From the NCBI GenBank assembly GCA_044375915.1, contig JBILLU010000015.1:1-32384 (forward strand): DNA of 32,384 nucleotides. Reading direction: 5' to 3'. The notes below the pieces were generated by a model. That model did no database searches. It was not told the origin of the DNA and worked only from the letters and a program-made list of their open reading frames with translations. Shown piece by piece: positions 17,839-26,115 of the stretch (its first letter is position 1; every line of letters begins with the position of its first letter). The translations under genes and the position numbers were made by a program. The stretch comes from JAFEBO01 sp044375915 (GTDB lineage Bacteria > Planctomycetota > Phycisphaerae > Phycisphaerales > UBA1924).

Positions 17839-17858
17839 CCCTCCGCTCGCGCGGAGGG
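17839..17858. repeat. Perfect 8-bp hairpin, loop TCGC, near the promoter of the gene at 17885
   Basis: CCCTCCGC, loop TCGC, GCGGAGGG. It has the same geometry (8-bp stem, 4-nt loop) as the hairpin at 17761 but a different sequence. It covers the place where a -35 element for the hexamer at 17874 would lie, so it might act as an operator; that is inference. Confidence 0.7.
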
Positions 17859-17873
17859 TTCGTCAGGCAAACC

Positions 17874-17879
17874 TACAAT
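17874..17879 (+). promoter_or_regulatory. -10 hexamer TACAAT, probable leaderless start
   Basis: TACAAT is one base from the TATAAT consensus and lies 5 nt before the ATG at 17885, so transcription would begin at or next to the start codon. No Shine-Dalgarno sequence precedes the ATG. No -35 match; that place is taken by the hairpin. Confidence 0.5.
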
Positions 17880-17884
17880 TCCAC

Positions 17885-19033
17885 ATGACCACCCAAACGT
17901 CCACCAATCGTGACGCCGGGCCGGTCTCCGGCGCGAACCCAACCATCCGCGGCACCGCCACCGTCGTTTTCTGCTACGACGTCGGCTTCGGCGTCGACCT
18001 GACCCGGGCCGCCGACATCCTCGCCGCCTCCGCCGCGCTCCCCAACCCCCTGCGCGAGCAGCTCCCGCAGCGCCGCCGCGCCCCCAAGCATTTCACCTTC
18101 GACCCCGCACCTGTCCGGGTCGTCGAGCCCTGCCCCGACGTCGAGCTCGGCGATTTCCGCACCGGCGGCAGCGTCGAGACCACCCTCTACGACTTCGGCG
18201 GCACCAGCGTCGCGTACACCTTTCCTATCCACGGCACGCTCGCCGACCTGCTGCCCCTCGCCAACGCCCTCAGCGAGAACCAGCAACTCCTCGCCGACAG
18301 CACCCGCCGCCTCAAGGCCCTCATCGAGCAACTCTCCCCGGCCATCACCCGCCCTCACCTGGGCCTGCTCGTCGAGGACTACGTCACGTACCAGTTCGAT
18401 CGCTTCGGCGACGGCCAGCCGCTGAGCGACCTGCTCGCTGCCAACCGCCCGCTGATGGCCCAGATCCTCCGCGGCGAATCCGCCCCGCTGTCCAAGCAGG
18501 AGATCGACGAAGCCCTGAGCTGCCGCATCAGCTACAGCGACACCGACGCCGCCATTCTCGACTTCGCCGCCGCGTTCGTGATCGACACCGACGCCGCAGA
18601 CCTGCTCGACATCATCGAGTTCGCCAACGTCGAACTGCTCGAGATGCGCAGCCTCGACGAGATCCTCGACGACGCACTCGAAGAGGTCTACCCCTCCTTC
18701 CCCGGCCGTGGCGGGAAGACCATCAGCCGCGCCGAGATGCGCCGCATCGCCCAGCACCAGATCGACGCCGCCATGCTCTTCGAGGGCGTGAACAACGCCA
18801 TCAAGCTCGTCGGCGACCACTACCTCGCCCGCTTCTACAAGCTCCTCGCCGAACGCATGCACCACCACGACTGGGACGCCTCGGTCCTGCGCAAGCTCGA
18901 GACCCTGAACGACATCTATGCGAAAGCGGCCGATGAGCAGGCCAACCGCCGGATGGAAGTGCTCGAGTGGATCATCATCATTCTTTTCGTGGTCTCGATC
19001 GTGCTGCCGTTCGTCACGCCGCTGGCGAAGTGA
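17885..19033 (+). CDS. RMD1/DUF155 family membrane-anchored protein
   Basis: A 382-residue protein resembling the RMD1/RMND1 (DUF155) family, known from mitochondria and many bacteria but with no settled bacterial function. Supporting features are an N-terminal beta region with VVFCYDVGFGVD (about 29-40), a long central helical part with SENQQLLADSTRRLKALIEQ, LFEGVNNAIKLVGDHYLARF near the C-terminus, and the family-typical ending: a helix reading RRMEVLEWIIIILFVVSIVL as a single membrane anchor close to the C-terminus. The bulk would be cytoplasmic. Upstream codons back to 17735 are open but cross the hairpins and the -10 hexamer; ATG 17885 was chosen. It stands alone between divergent murE and convergent spoIID-like genes. 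Confidence 0.72.
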   Translation: MTTQTSTNRDAGPVSGANPTIRGTATVVFCYDVGFGVDLTRAADILAASAALPNPLREQLPQRRRAPKHFTFDPAPVRVVEPCPDVELGDFRTGGSVETTLYDFGGTSVAYTFPIHGTLADLLPLANALSENQQLLADSTRRLKALIEQLSPAITRPHLGLLVEDYVTYQFDRFGDGQPLSDLLAANRPLMAQILRGESAPLSKQEIDEALSCRISYSDTDAAILDFAAAFVIDTDAADLLDIIEFANVELLEMRSLDEILDDALEEVYPSFPGRGGKTISRAEMRRIAQHQIDAAMLFEGVNNAIKLVGDHYLARFYKLLAERMHHHDWDASVLRKLETLNDIYAKAADEQANRRMEVLEWIIIILFVVSIVLPFVTPLAK

Positions 19034-19035
19034 GG

Positions 19036-19233
19036 ATTCACCACGGAGGCACAGAGACACCGAGAAGAGCTTTGAACTCAACGGGCTCGAAGGGCTCGAA
19101 GAGAGAAACGTGATCGCATCGACACGAGCAAAGCATCGGCACACGGACGCCGTCCGATCGCGCCTGCCTTGAACCCTTCGAGCTCATCGAGCCCTTCGAG
19201 TTCAACGCGTTTCTCTGCGTCTCTGTGATGAAT
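19036..19233. repeat. Long inverted-repeat element, copy 1
   Basis: A roughly 198-bp element fills the gap between two convergent genes. Its ends are imperfect inverted repeats: CACGGAGGCACAGAGACAC on the left and TTTCTCTGCGTCTCTGTGAT on the right. Inside these, a second pair of arms at 19071-19102 and 19168-19206 is also complementary (GGGCTCGAAGGGCTCGAAG against CTTCGAGCTCATCGAGCCC). The whole could fold into one long hairpin. A related copy is at 26116-26340. It may also end transcription of both neighbours. Confidence 0.75.
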
Positions 19234-19240
19234 GACTCTC

Positions 19241-20584
19241 TCAATACGCCTTCGTCACACCCGCGCCCGGGTAGAACACCTTCATCATGCTCGGCCAATC
19301 CCAGCCCTTCTCCGCCATCCCCTTGGCGCAGAACTGGCACATCCCCACGCCGTGCCCGAAGCCCTTGCCCCGGATCAACACGCTGCTGCCGGCAAAGCTC
19401 ATCTCGAGGTTGCCGCTGTTGACCCGCGTCTCCCGAGTGATTTCGGGCTGCCCGCTCGCCGCGTAGTTGCACGCGTTGCGCAGCTCCTCCGCCGACAGCT
19501 TGTACGTCTGCCGCCGATCGTCGGTGAGGACGTAGCGGATTGGCCGCCCGGTCGCGTTCCGACCCGATTCCTCGCACTCCACTAGCCGCCCCATGTTCTT
19601 CACGGGGTTCCCGACGTATTGCCCCCACGCGCGGATGCGCTGTGTCAGCTCCGTGTCGCTTCGCCGCACTTCCCAGCGGTAGCGATTCGATGCCTGGCAG
19701 AAGTGCTCGCGTTTCTTGGCTTCCAGCGGCTTGGCGGCGTTGAACTGGAACTTGCCCGTGGTCGGAAACACATCCTTCGCCGACGCCTGCTCACCGCCGC
19801 AGGTGCTTGAGTAGTACGTCCGCAGCGGTGCCTTCGCCAACGCCCCCGTCGTCCCCTCGGTGACGATCATGCCCCGTGTCGCCCTCGTCGCCTCGATTGC
19901 CACCGGCAGGCTCGAGAGCCCACCGAACACCTGGTCCTTGGTCGTCGACTCGACATCAAAGAACTCATGGGCACGCCGCGAACGCTCGCGCTCGTGCAGC
20001 CCGTACGACCGCGCCGCAACCGCCTGGCACTCGAACGCCTGCCGGGGCCACGTCGCAAACAGCTCGCGGCTGATCACCCCCGGCACATACGTCTCCATCG
20101 GCATCACCGCGATCACATCGATCACCCCGCCCTCGCCACTACGCGGATGGATCACCAGATACCCCGGCTGTGTCTCGCCATCCACCACCATCGCGTCGCC
20201 CGGCTTGTACGCGTCGCTCGACAGCCGCTCCGTCTCGGTCATCTCCCGCGGCAGGATTTCCACATCCGTCCCCGGCGCGAACTCCCGCTCCCGCCCGCTG
20301 CCGTCAGTCATCACCATCCCGTTCACCGTCCCCCGGAATGTCAGCGGCCCACGCACCGCCTCGGCCCGCACCACCGTGCTCGGCCGCACCACCATGCGGC
20401 TCGGACCGTCGATCTTGGTCAGGATCGCGTCCTTCTTCACCCGCACCCGGATGTCCGGCTCCTCCTTGAAGGACACAGGACGGCTCTTGGGCCCGGTCTC
20501 AAACGCCGACTCAATCGTCGAGCAGCCGCTCAGGAACGCCGCCGCACCCACCGCCAGCGCCGCGACCCGGCTCACCAATCTCAT
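19241..20584 (-). CDS. SpoIID/LytB-like lipoprotein (probable peptidoglycan lytic protein)
   Basis: A 447-residue lipoprotein with lipobox FLSGC (lipidated Cys at residue 21). The SpoIID domain is clear: VMPMETYVPGVISRELFATW, then RQAFECQAVAARSYGL, YYSSTCGG in the middle, and GFGHGVGMCQFCAKGMAEKG with MMKVFYPGA near the end. In sporulating Firmicutes SpoIID cuts denuded glycan strands; homologues in non-spore-formers probably act in envelope remodelling. Together with the mDAP-type mur genes it indicates peptidoglycan metabolism. ATGs at 20617 and 20632 are in frame, but 20584 gives a normal signal peptide and has a TAAGG ribosome-binding site 3 nt upstream. Several Cys (CGG, CQF) could form disulfides. 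Confidence 0.9.
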   Translation of the reverse strand: MRLVSRVAALAVGAAAFLSGCSTIESAFETGPKSRPVSFKEEPDIRVRVKKDAILTKIDGPSRMVVRPSTVVRAEAVRGPLTFRGTVNGMVMTDGSGREREFAPGTDVEILPREMTETERLSSDAYKPGDAMVVDGETQPGYLVIHPRSGEGGVIDVIAVMPMETYVPGVISRELFATWPRQAFECQAVAARSYGLHERERSRRAHEFFDVESTTKDQVFGGLSSLPVAIEATRATRGMIVTEGTTGALAKAPLRTYYSSTCGGEQASAKDVFPTTGKFQFNAAKPLEAKKREHFCQASNRYRWEVRRSDTELTQRIRAWGQYVGNPVKNMGRLVECEESGRNATGRPIRYVLTDDRRQTYKLSAEELRNACNYAASGQPEITRETRVNSGNLEMSFAGSSVLIRGKGFGHGVGMCQFCAKGMAEKGWDWPSMMKVFYPGAGVTKAY

Positions 20585-20711
20585 GCGCCTTACCCCGAAT
20601 CCAGCCCGCGTTTGCATCGTCGAACGAATCATGCTCTACTACTCCCTCGCGATCTCGAACGCCTCCGACGCGATCAGCGCGTGCCGCCACCGTACGATCT
20701 CGCGCAAGACT

Positions 20712-21209
20712 ATGAACATCGTGCCAATCGCTCCTTTTTCTCCCAAAGTTCGCCCCTCGATCCGAGGCGCTGCCCGGACGCTCGCGCTGGCGGCCCTCGC
20801 CTGCACGCTGACCGCCTGCGGCCCAAGCCGCTTCGTGCCCTCGAAGTCCGACGCCGCATGGAACGGCCCAGAGATCTGGCTCGAGTCCACCCCGCAGTGG
20901 ACCGTTGTCGCCAAGGCCCCGACCGGCGGATGGACGGTCACCCTCGACCAGCTCATGGAGCAACGCGGCCGCACCGAGGTCTTTGTGACCCTGAAGCGCC
21001 CGAATCCCACCTTCCTCGTCACCGCCGCCGAGGTCGAGCAGCGCGTCATCACGCCCCTCAAAAACAACATCCCGGTCTGGGTCTACGCCCGCATCCAGAA
21101 CTTCAAGGGCGAACCGAAGGACGGCTCGTTCTCGCTCGCCGCCAAGAGCCAGGACGCCAAGGCACCCCCCGCGCCGCCAGAAAAGCCGACGCAGCCGGCA
21201 GACGAATAG
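20712..21209 (+). CDS. Small predicted lipoprotein of unknown function
   Basis: A 165-residue protein with a long n-region, a hydrophobic core (LALAALACTL) and a lipobox LTAC with Cys at residue 36. The folded part (about 55-135) contains WTVVAKAPTGGWTVTLDQLM and VFVTLKRPNPTFLVTA and looks like a small beta-sandwich; the C-terminus is Pro/Lys-rich. No family was recognised. The frame is open far upstream, but that region lies over the spoIID-like gene on the other strand. A TACGAT hexamer at 20693-20698 could be its -10. It is divergent from the spoIID-like gene and convergent with the helicase gene. Confidence 0.75.
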   Translation: MNIVPIAPFSPKVRPSIRGAARTLALAALACTLTACGPSRFVPSKSDAAWNGPEIWLESTPQWTVVAKAPTGGWTVTLDQLMEQRGRTEVFVTLKRPNPTFLVTAAEVEQRVITPLKNNIPVWVYARIQNFKGEPKDGSFSLAAKSQDAKAPPAPPEKPTQPADE

Positions 21210-21239
21210 CCGCCGCGGACTCGCCGGGTAGCGTGCGAC

Positions 21240-23825
21240 TCACTTCACCCGCGTCAGCCGTGCGTACTCCAGCACCAGCGTTTTGGTGCCCACGCCCCGG
21301 AACCGGATCGTCGCTCGCGCGTTCACGCCCGACGTGATGCTCAGCACCTCGCCCTCGCCGAACTGCGGATGCCGCACGATCGCCCCGACCGGGAACGGCG
21401 TGTTCGACGGCGTCTTGGGCTTGCCGCCGTTCCCCGCCAAACCCGACGCACCCCACGCCAGCCCGGCGCGCTTGGGGCCCGGCTTGCCCGCGAACTCGCC
21501 CTCGGGCACATACCGAGGCCCGTCACCACCACCCGAGTCGCTCACTTCGTCCGGGTCGCCGCCGCGCTCTATGAACTCCCGCATGTCGCGGGCCGCCATC
21601 GCGTCGGCCTGATCGCTGAACAGGCACGACTCCTTGGGCAGCTCCTCGATGAACCGGCTCGGGATCGTCCGCTCAGGGATGCCGCGCAGCGTGCGGTAGC
21701 GGCTTGAGGTCATCAGCAGCCGCCGCATCGCGCGAGTGATGCCCACGAAGCACAGCCGCCGCTCTTCTTCTAGTTCGTCCTGCGACTCTCTCGCTCGGCT
21801 GTGGGGCAACTGGCCCTCTTCCAGCCCGATGATCGCCACCGCGCGGAACTCCAGGCCCTTCGCCGCGTGCAGCGTCATCAGCGTCACCGCGCCGTTGGCC
21901 TGATCCACCGCGTCGGCATCCGCCACCAGCGCGATCGACTCCAGATACGCACGCAGCATCGCCAAGAGCGGCGGTGCATCGCCCCGCGGCTTCACCGTCG
22001 TCTCGTCGATCTCAAAGTCATCGAACGGCGTCGGACCGACCGGAACGGGATTCTCATCCGGCTCATCCTCGCCCATCTCGTCCCCGCCCACCTCATCCAG
22101 CGCCGCCGCCGGATCGGCCATGGCGTCGAACTCCATCTCAAACTGCCGCGCACTCGAGACCAGCTCGTCGAGGTTGTCCAGCCGCTCCAGATCCGCGTCG
22201 CTGTTGCTCGCCTTGGCCTGGCTGCGGTACATCGACTCCAGCCCCGACTCGCGGATGACCCGCGAGACCAGGTCGGCGAGCGTGGTCGCGACCTGCGCAC
22301 CCATGAACGTCCCGCCGCCGGTCCACTCGTCGATCATCGCGACGAATTTCTCGACCGCCGCCGCCCCGCGCCCGACGACGTCGAGGATGTTCGGCGCATC
22401 GCGCATCGCCGCCAGCACCGGCATTCCCTTGATCGCGGCGTAGTCCTCGAGCTTGCCGAACGTCGTCGCGCCGATGCCCCGCGTGGGCGTGTTGACGATC
22501 CGCGCCAGCGAGACATCGTCGCTCGGGTTGGCGATCAGCCGCAGATACGCGATCGCGCTCTTCACTTCCTCGCGCTCGTAGTACGCCGTGCCGCGGGCGA
22601 TCGTGTACGGGATAGCGGCGGCCCGCAGCGCATCCTCCATCACGCGGCTGAGCGAATTGGTGCGGTAGAACACCGCCATGTCGCGCCACGTGATCGCCTC
22701 GGGCGCGTTCTCACGCTCGTCCTTGACGTGCTTGAGCCAATCGGCAACCAGCGATGCCTCGTGGTTCTCGTCCCGCGTCAGCACCACTTCGACCCGCTCC
22801 CCGCCCGTGCGGGCCGTGAACAGGTCCTTGTGCTTGCGCTTCACGTTGTGCCGGATCAGCGTGTCCGCGGCCTTCAGGATCGGCGCCGTCGAGCGGAAGT
22901 TCTCGCCCAGTGTGATCACCTTCGTCCCCGGATACGAACGCTCGAACTCCAGGATGTTGCTGATGTCCGCCCCGCGCCAGCCATAAATCGCCTGGTCAGG
23001 GTCGCCCACGACGCAGATGTTCGTCCCCGGCGCACCGGTGATCAGCCGCCCCTCCACCGCCTTTTCGAGTGCATCCAGCGGCGAACCCGCGATGAGCGAC
23101 GCGATCACGAACTGGGCGTGGTTGGTGTCCTGGTACTCGTCGATGAGCAGGTAGCGCCAACGCTCGTTGCACTCCCGCCGCACCTCAGGATTGTTCTTGA
23201 GAAGCTTCGCGGTGAGCACCAGAAGATCGTCAAAGTCCACCGCGCCGGCGAGTCGAAGTGCCTTCTGATACGCCGTGTAGATCTTCGCGATGTTCTTCGA
23301 GTAGAAATCGATCGCCTGCGCCGCGTACTCCTCGGCACTGAGCAAGTCGTTCTTGGCGTTGCTGATCGCCGAAAGCGCGCTCCGCGGCGGGAAGTTGCTC
23401 GTCGAGAGCTGCAGCTCCCCGATCACCCGCTTGCAGATCGCCTGCTGGTCCGACGAGTCGTAGATCGAAAACTCCGGCTTCAGACCCGCCGCTTCCGCGT
23501 ACTTCCGCAACAGCCGCGCGCACAGCGAGTGGAAAGTCGTCACCGTCAAGCCGCGGGTCAGGCGTGGGTCGTGCCCGAGCAGGTTCAGCACCCGCTCGCG
23601 CATCTCGCTCGCCGCCTTGTTGGTGAACGTCACCGCGAGGATCGACCACGGTGCCACGCCCTGGCGGATCAGGAACCCGATCCGCCGCGTGATGACGCGC
23701 GTCTTGCCCGAGCCCGCGCCCGCCAGCACCAGCAGCGGCCCCTCGGTCGTGAGCACGGCGCGGCGCTGCGGCTCGGTCAAGCCCGAGAGCAGTTCGTCAT
23801 CGCCCGCCAACGCCGGATCGGCCAT
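21240..23825 (-). CDS. UvrD/PcrA-type superfamily 1 DNA helicase
   Basis: An ATP-dependent 3'-5' DNA helicase of the UvrD/PcrA/Rep group, acting in nucleotide excision and mismatch repair or in replication restart. All helicase motifs are seen: Walker A AGAGSGKT (35-42), VTFTNKAASEMRER, DEYQD (229-233), VVGDPDQAIYGWRGAD, GENFRST, TLHAAKGLEF (about 651-660) and FVGITRA. The C-terminus has the PcrA/UvrD Tudor-like segment VRHPQFGEGEVLSI, which binds RNA polymerase in relatives. At 861 residues it is longer than Escherichia coli UvrD (720); part of the excess is an acidic segment at about 565-615 and a Gly/Pro-rich linker before the Tudor-like end. Start: ATG 23825, three codons after an in-frame alternative at 23834. 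Whether it is UvrD or PcrA by function cannot be decided. Confidence 0.95.
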   Translation of the reverse strand: MADPALAGDDELLSGLTEPQRRAVLTTEGPLLVLAGAGSGKTRVITRRIGFLIRQGVAPWSILAVTFTNKAASEMRERVLNLLGHDPRLTRGLTVTTFHSLCARLLRKYAEAAGLKPEFSIYDSSDQQAICKRVIGELQLSTSNFPPRSALSAISNAKNDLLSAEEYAAQAIDFYSKNIAKIYTAYQKALRLAGAVDFDDLLVLTAKLLKNNPEVRRECNERWRYLLIDEYQDTNHAQFVIASLIAGSPLDALEKAVEGRLITGAPGTNICVVGDPDQAIYGWRGADISNILEFERSYPGTKVITLGENFRSTAPILKAADTLIRHNVKRKHKDLFTARTGGERVEVVLTRDENHEASLVADWLKHVKDERENAPEAITWRDMAVFYRTNSLSRVMEDALRAAAIPYTIARGTAYYEREEVKSAIAYLRLIANPSDDVSLARIVNTPTRGIGATTFGKLEDYAAIKGMPVLAAMRDAPNILDVVGRGAAAVEKFVAMIDEWTGGGTFMGAQVATTLADLVSRVIRESGLESMYRSQAKASNSDADLERLDNLDELVSSARQFEMEFDAMADPAAALDEVGGDEMGEDEPDENPVPVGPTPFDDFEIDETTVKPRGDAPPLLAMLRAYLESIALVADADAVDQANGAVTLMTLHAAKGLEFRAVAIIGLEEGQLPHSRARESQDELEEERRLCFVGITRAMRRLLMTSSRYRTLRGIPERTIPSRFIEELPKESCLFSDQADAMAARDMREFIERGGDPDEVSDSGGGDGPRYVPEGEFAGKPGPKRAGLAWGASGLAGNGGKPKTPSNTPFPVGAIVRHPQFGEGEVLSITSGVNARATIRFRGVGTKTLVLEYARLTRVK

Positions 23826-23959
23826 TTGTCGCAACCCTCAGGCTCCTTCCCGAGACCGCCGCGCTCACGCCGCGGCTGCTTTCCACGCTGCGCAAGAATA
23901 GCGTCCGGCAGCCCTTTGCGCCGCAAGCGACAGGGGTTTCCGCCAACTTTTCCGCGGCA

Positions 23960-23981
23960 TCGGGCACGCGCTCTTGCCCGA
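23960..23981 (-). terminator. Possible terminator hairpin after the M64 peptidase gene
   Basis: TCGGGCA and TGCCCGA form a 7-bp stem around an 8-nt loop, about 24 nt after the stop codon at 24005. No T-run follows, so this could only be a weak terminator. The gap 23826-24004 otherwise shows nothing clear apart from a run of eight C at 23986-23993. Confidence 0.35.
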
Positions 23982-24004
23982 GCCGCCCCCCCCGTGCCCG
24001 CGCA

Positions 24005-25528
24005 TTACGGACAGACCAACGCGTTGTACGCGGCGACGAACACCACAAAGTCCGTGTCGTCCACCATCCCGTCGTTGTCGAAGTCCGCCGCACACTCCGC
24101 CGGGGCGATCGCCGAACAGAGCAGCAGGTTGTACATCTCTGCGAAACCGACGAAGTCCCCGTCGTCCACCGCGCGGTCGCCGTCCAAGTCCGCCAAGCAC
24201 GCGGCGACCGGCATCGACCACGTCAACGTCTGCGTCATCTTCGATGCGCGGAAAAGCTCGTTCTTCATCATCGTCGTGTCGTCACGCACACGGACCCCCA
24301 GCGAGGTCGAACCCTTCCGCAAGTTCAGCGAGGCGACGTTGAAACTCGTGCCCGTCGCGCCCGCGATCGGCTGGCCGTTCAGCAACCACTGCACGCTGAG
24401 CGGATTGGTCACCTTCTGCATAATCGTGATGCTCGCGCTCGACGCGGGCCCGAGCACGGCCGCGGTCGATGGCGTCGGCGCCCCGTCGATCGGCTTCACC
24501 ACCTGATAGATCGACTGGATGATCGCCTCGGCCGAAGGCAGATTGAAGTTCGGACCCAGCACCCGCATCATCGAATCCGGGCTCGGGCGGTACACGCCGA
24601 ACTGCGAGTACGACGATCCCTGGTACGTCCCGACCGGCCCGTCAAACCCCGGCGTCGAGTCGTTCAACCACTGGAACCACTTCTTCTGCTGAGCCGTCAT
24701 CGCGGCGCTCGTCAGCTTCGACGAGTTGGGGTCCACCGGCTCGCTTCCGGTGTAGGTCGCCGGCCCTCCGTAGTCGTACTCGTCGGCGAGGTTCCCGAAC
24801 GAGTGGCCGAGTTCGTGGATCGCCACCAGCGCTGCCGAGCCGTTCCCACCCGAGTAGGTGCCGATCTCGTTGCTCGTGTACCCCGCCCCGCCGTACTTGG
24901 TCGAGTTCGCCACCGCCAGAATCTGATCGAACGGCTGCGGCGAGTTCGCCGCGTAGGAATAGCACGCGCTCACGTTCACGCACAACAGCCGCTCGATCCC
25001 GCTGCACCAGAAATTCATCCCCAGCGGCGTCGCTCGAGTGATCCCCTGCGTCGGGTCGTTGCTCACGCCCTGCACCGTGCTGACGACGTTCACGCGGAAG
25101 ACCTGGAAGTAGTTCTTGTACGTCCTGAACGGCTCGTAGTTGAACAACTGGTTCACCGCATTAGTGACGTGCGTGTTGTACGTCGCCTGCTGCGTCGAGA
25201 GATACCCGTCCCCGACCGTGACGATGTTGATCCGGTTGTTCGCGACGCCCCGGTCCTCGAACGGGAGCCAGGTCTCGCCAGTTCCCAGATCGATGCGTGC
25301 CACCGCCGCCGGAATCCGCGTGATCGTGTGCTGCAACTCCCGAGGCATCGGCGGGATGTCCGACTTCACCACGCACGCCGACCCTTCAACCCCATCCTGC
25401 ACCCGCGGCACCACCCCGCGCCGCACCCCCGCCGCGTCCGGCTCGTTGGGCAACGCCAACGCCACCGTCGCCAGGCTCATCGCCGAGCCCGACACCAAAG
25501 CCATCCAAAACGTTTCGCTTCTTTGCAT
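24005..25528 (-). CDS. Secreted M64 family (IgA-peptidase-like) zinc peptidase with dockerin-like EF-hands
   Basis: A 507-residue exported protein. The signal peptide (about 1-26) ends ATVALALP. The peptidase domain has NNRINIVTVGDGYLSTQQ (about 98-115), the usual start of M64 domains, and the zinc motif HELGHSFGNLADEY (238-251), with the two His and the catalytic Glu in place. A linker with an Ig-like segment (PLSVQWLLNGQPIAGATG) follows. The C-terminus (444-507) holds two calcium-loop repeats, ADLDGDRAVDDGDF and ADFDNDGMVDDTDF, each followed by a helix and a Cys: the dockerin-like pair common on exported planctomycete proteins. Frame-open codons up to 25588 cross the heptamer repeat; ATG 25528 has an AAGAGAG ribosome-binding site. 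Substrate unknown. Confidence 0.88.
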   Translation of the reverse strand: MQRSETFWMALVSGSAMSLATVALALPNEPDAAGVRRGVVPRVQDGVEGSACVVKSDIPPMPRELQHTITRIPAAVARIDLGTGETWLPFEDRGVANNRINIVTVGDGYLSTQQATYNTHVTNAVNQLFNYEPFRTYKNYFQVFRVNVVSTVQGVSNDPTQGITRATPLGMNFWCSGIERLLCVNVSACYSYAANSPQPFDQILAVANSTKYGGAGYTSNEIGTYSGGNGSAALVAIHELGHSFGNLADEYDYGGPATYTGSEPVDPNSSKLTSAAMTAQQKKWFQWLNDSTPGFDGPVGTYQGSSYSQFGVYRPSPDSMMRVLGPNFNLPSAEAIIQSIYQVVKPIDGAPTPSTAAVLGPASSASITIMQKVTNPLSVQWLLNGQPIAGATGTSFNVASLNLRKGSTSLGVRVRDDTTMMKNELFRASKMTQTLTWSMPVAACLADLDGDRAVDDGDFVGFAEMYNLLLCSAIAPAECAADFDNDGMVDDTDFVVFVAAYNALVCP

Positions 25529-25542
25529 ACGTGTACTCTCTT

Positions 25543-25570
25543 TTTCCCACATCCGACACCCACCGACACA
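25543..25570 (-). repeat. Degenerate 7-bp repeat (ATGTGGG type)
   Basis: On the minus strand the sequence reads GTGTCGG, two bases, GTGTCGG with one base offset, then ATGTGGG. It lies in the promoter region between the divergent M64 and YkgJ-like genes. Same family as the repeats at 28003, 29101, 29161, 30641 and 30759. Confidence 0.5.
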
Positions 25571-25604
25571 GACTATCCGTCGCGTCAACTGCCGGGTTGC
25601 CTCC

Positions 25605-25610
25605 TAGCCT
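25605..25610 (+). promoter_or_regulatory. -10-like hexamer TAGCCT, possible leaderless start
   Basis: TAGCCT lies 5 nt before the ATG at 25616, the same spacing as at 17874. No -35 element or Shine-Dalgarno sequence is visible. Confidence 0.3.
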
Positions 25611-25615
25611 CCAGC

Positions 25616-26098
25616 ATGGTTCCCGAGCAATCGCTCGCAACCCATTGGCTCGAAGCCGCCGCTCGGCCAACCGTCCGTGCCGCGCTCGACGCCATCCATC
25701 AACTCATCGCCGACCAGATCGCATCCCGAGGCCCCGCCTGCTGGGCCAGCGGCCGCTGCTGCAACTTCGAGGCCTTCGGCCATCGCCTCTACACCACCGG
25801 CCTCGAAACCGCTGCCTGCGTCCTCGCGCTGCCAACCCACAACCGCACGCTCACGACGCCCGACATCGACGCCGCCGTCGCCCGCGGCGGATGCCCGTTC
25901 CAGGCCGCCAACCTCTGCTCCATCCAGACCATCAAGCCCGCCGCCTGCCGCATCTTCTTCTGCGACCGCTCCGCCGAGCAATGGCAAACCGACCTCACCG
26001 AGCGCGTCATGCGGCAGATCCGGGCTCTTCACGACCGCGAGCAGATCGAGTATCGATACGCCGAATGGCGGGTGCTGCTGCGGACGTTCGTGGCGTGA
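25616..26098 (+). CDS. YkgJ-type Cys-cluster protein
   Basis: A 160-residue cytoplasmic protein of the YkgJ (CxxxCxxC-type, UPF0153) group, thought to bind zinc or an iron-sulfur cluster; its biological role is unknown. Cys residues at 42, 48, 49, 68, 93, 101, 111 and 116 match the family layout: SGRCCNF, GGCPF, NLCSIQTIKPAACRIFFC. No signal peptide or membrane helix. It starts just beside the divergent M64 gene and is followed by the long repeat element, then sucC. Confidence 0.78.
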   Translation: MVPEQSLATHWLEAAARPTVRAALDAIHQLIADQIASRGPACWASGRCCNFEAFGHRLYTTGLETAACVLALPTHNRTLTTPDIDAAVARGGCPFQAANLCSIQTIKPAACRIFFCDRSAEQWQTDLTERVMRQIRALHDREQIEYRYAEWRVLLRTFVA

Positions 26099-26115
26099 GT
26101 CGATCGAGGTGTTCT

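Noticed and set aside
23986..23993. Run of eight C as a phase-variable tract
   Set aside because: It lies outside any coding region and is not placed in a recognisable promoter, so length changes would have no obvious effect.
21801..24506. A 901-codon open frame on the plus strand opposite the helicase gene
   Set aside because: It is an Arg/His/Pro-rich mirror of a clear UvrD/PcrA gene. Long antisense frames are expected in high-GC coding DNA.
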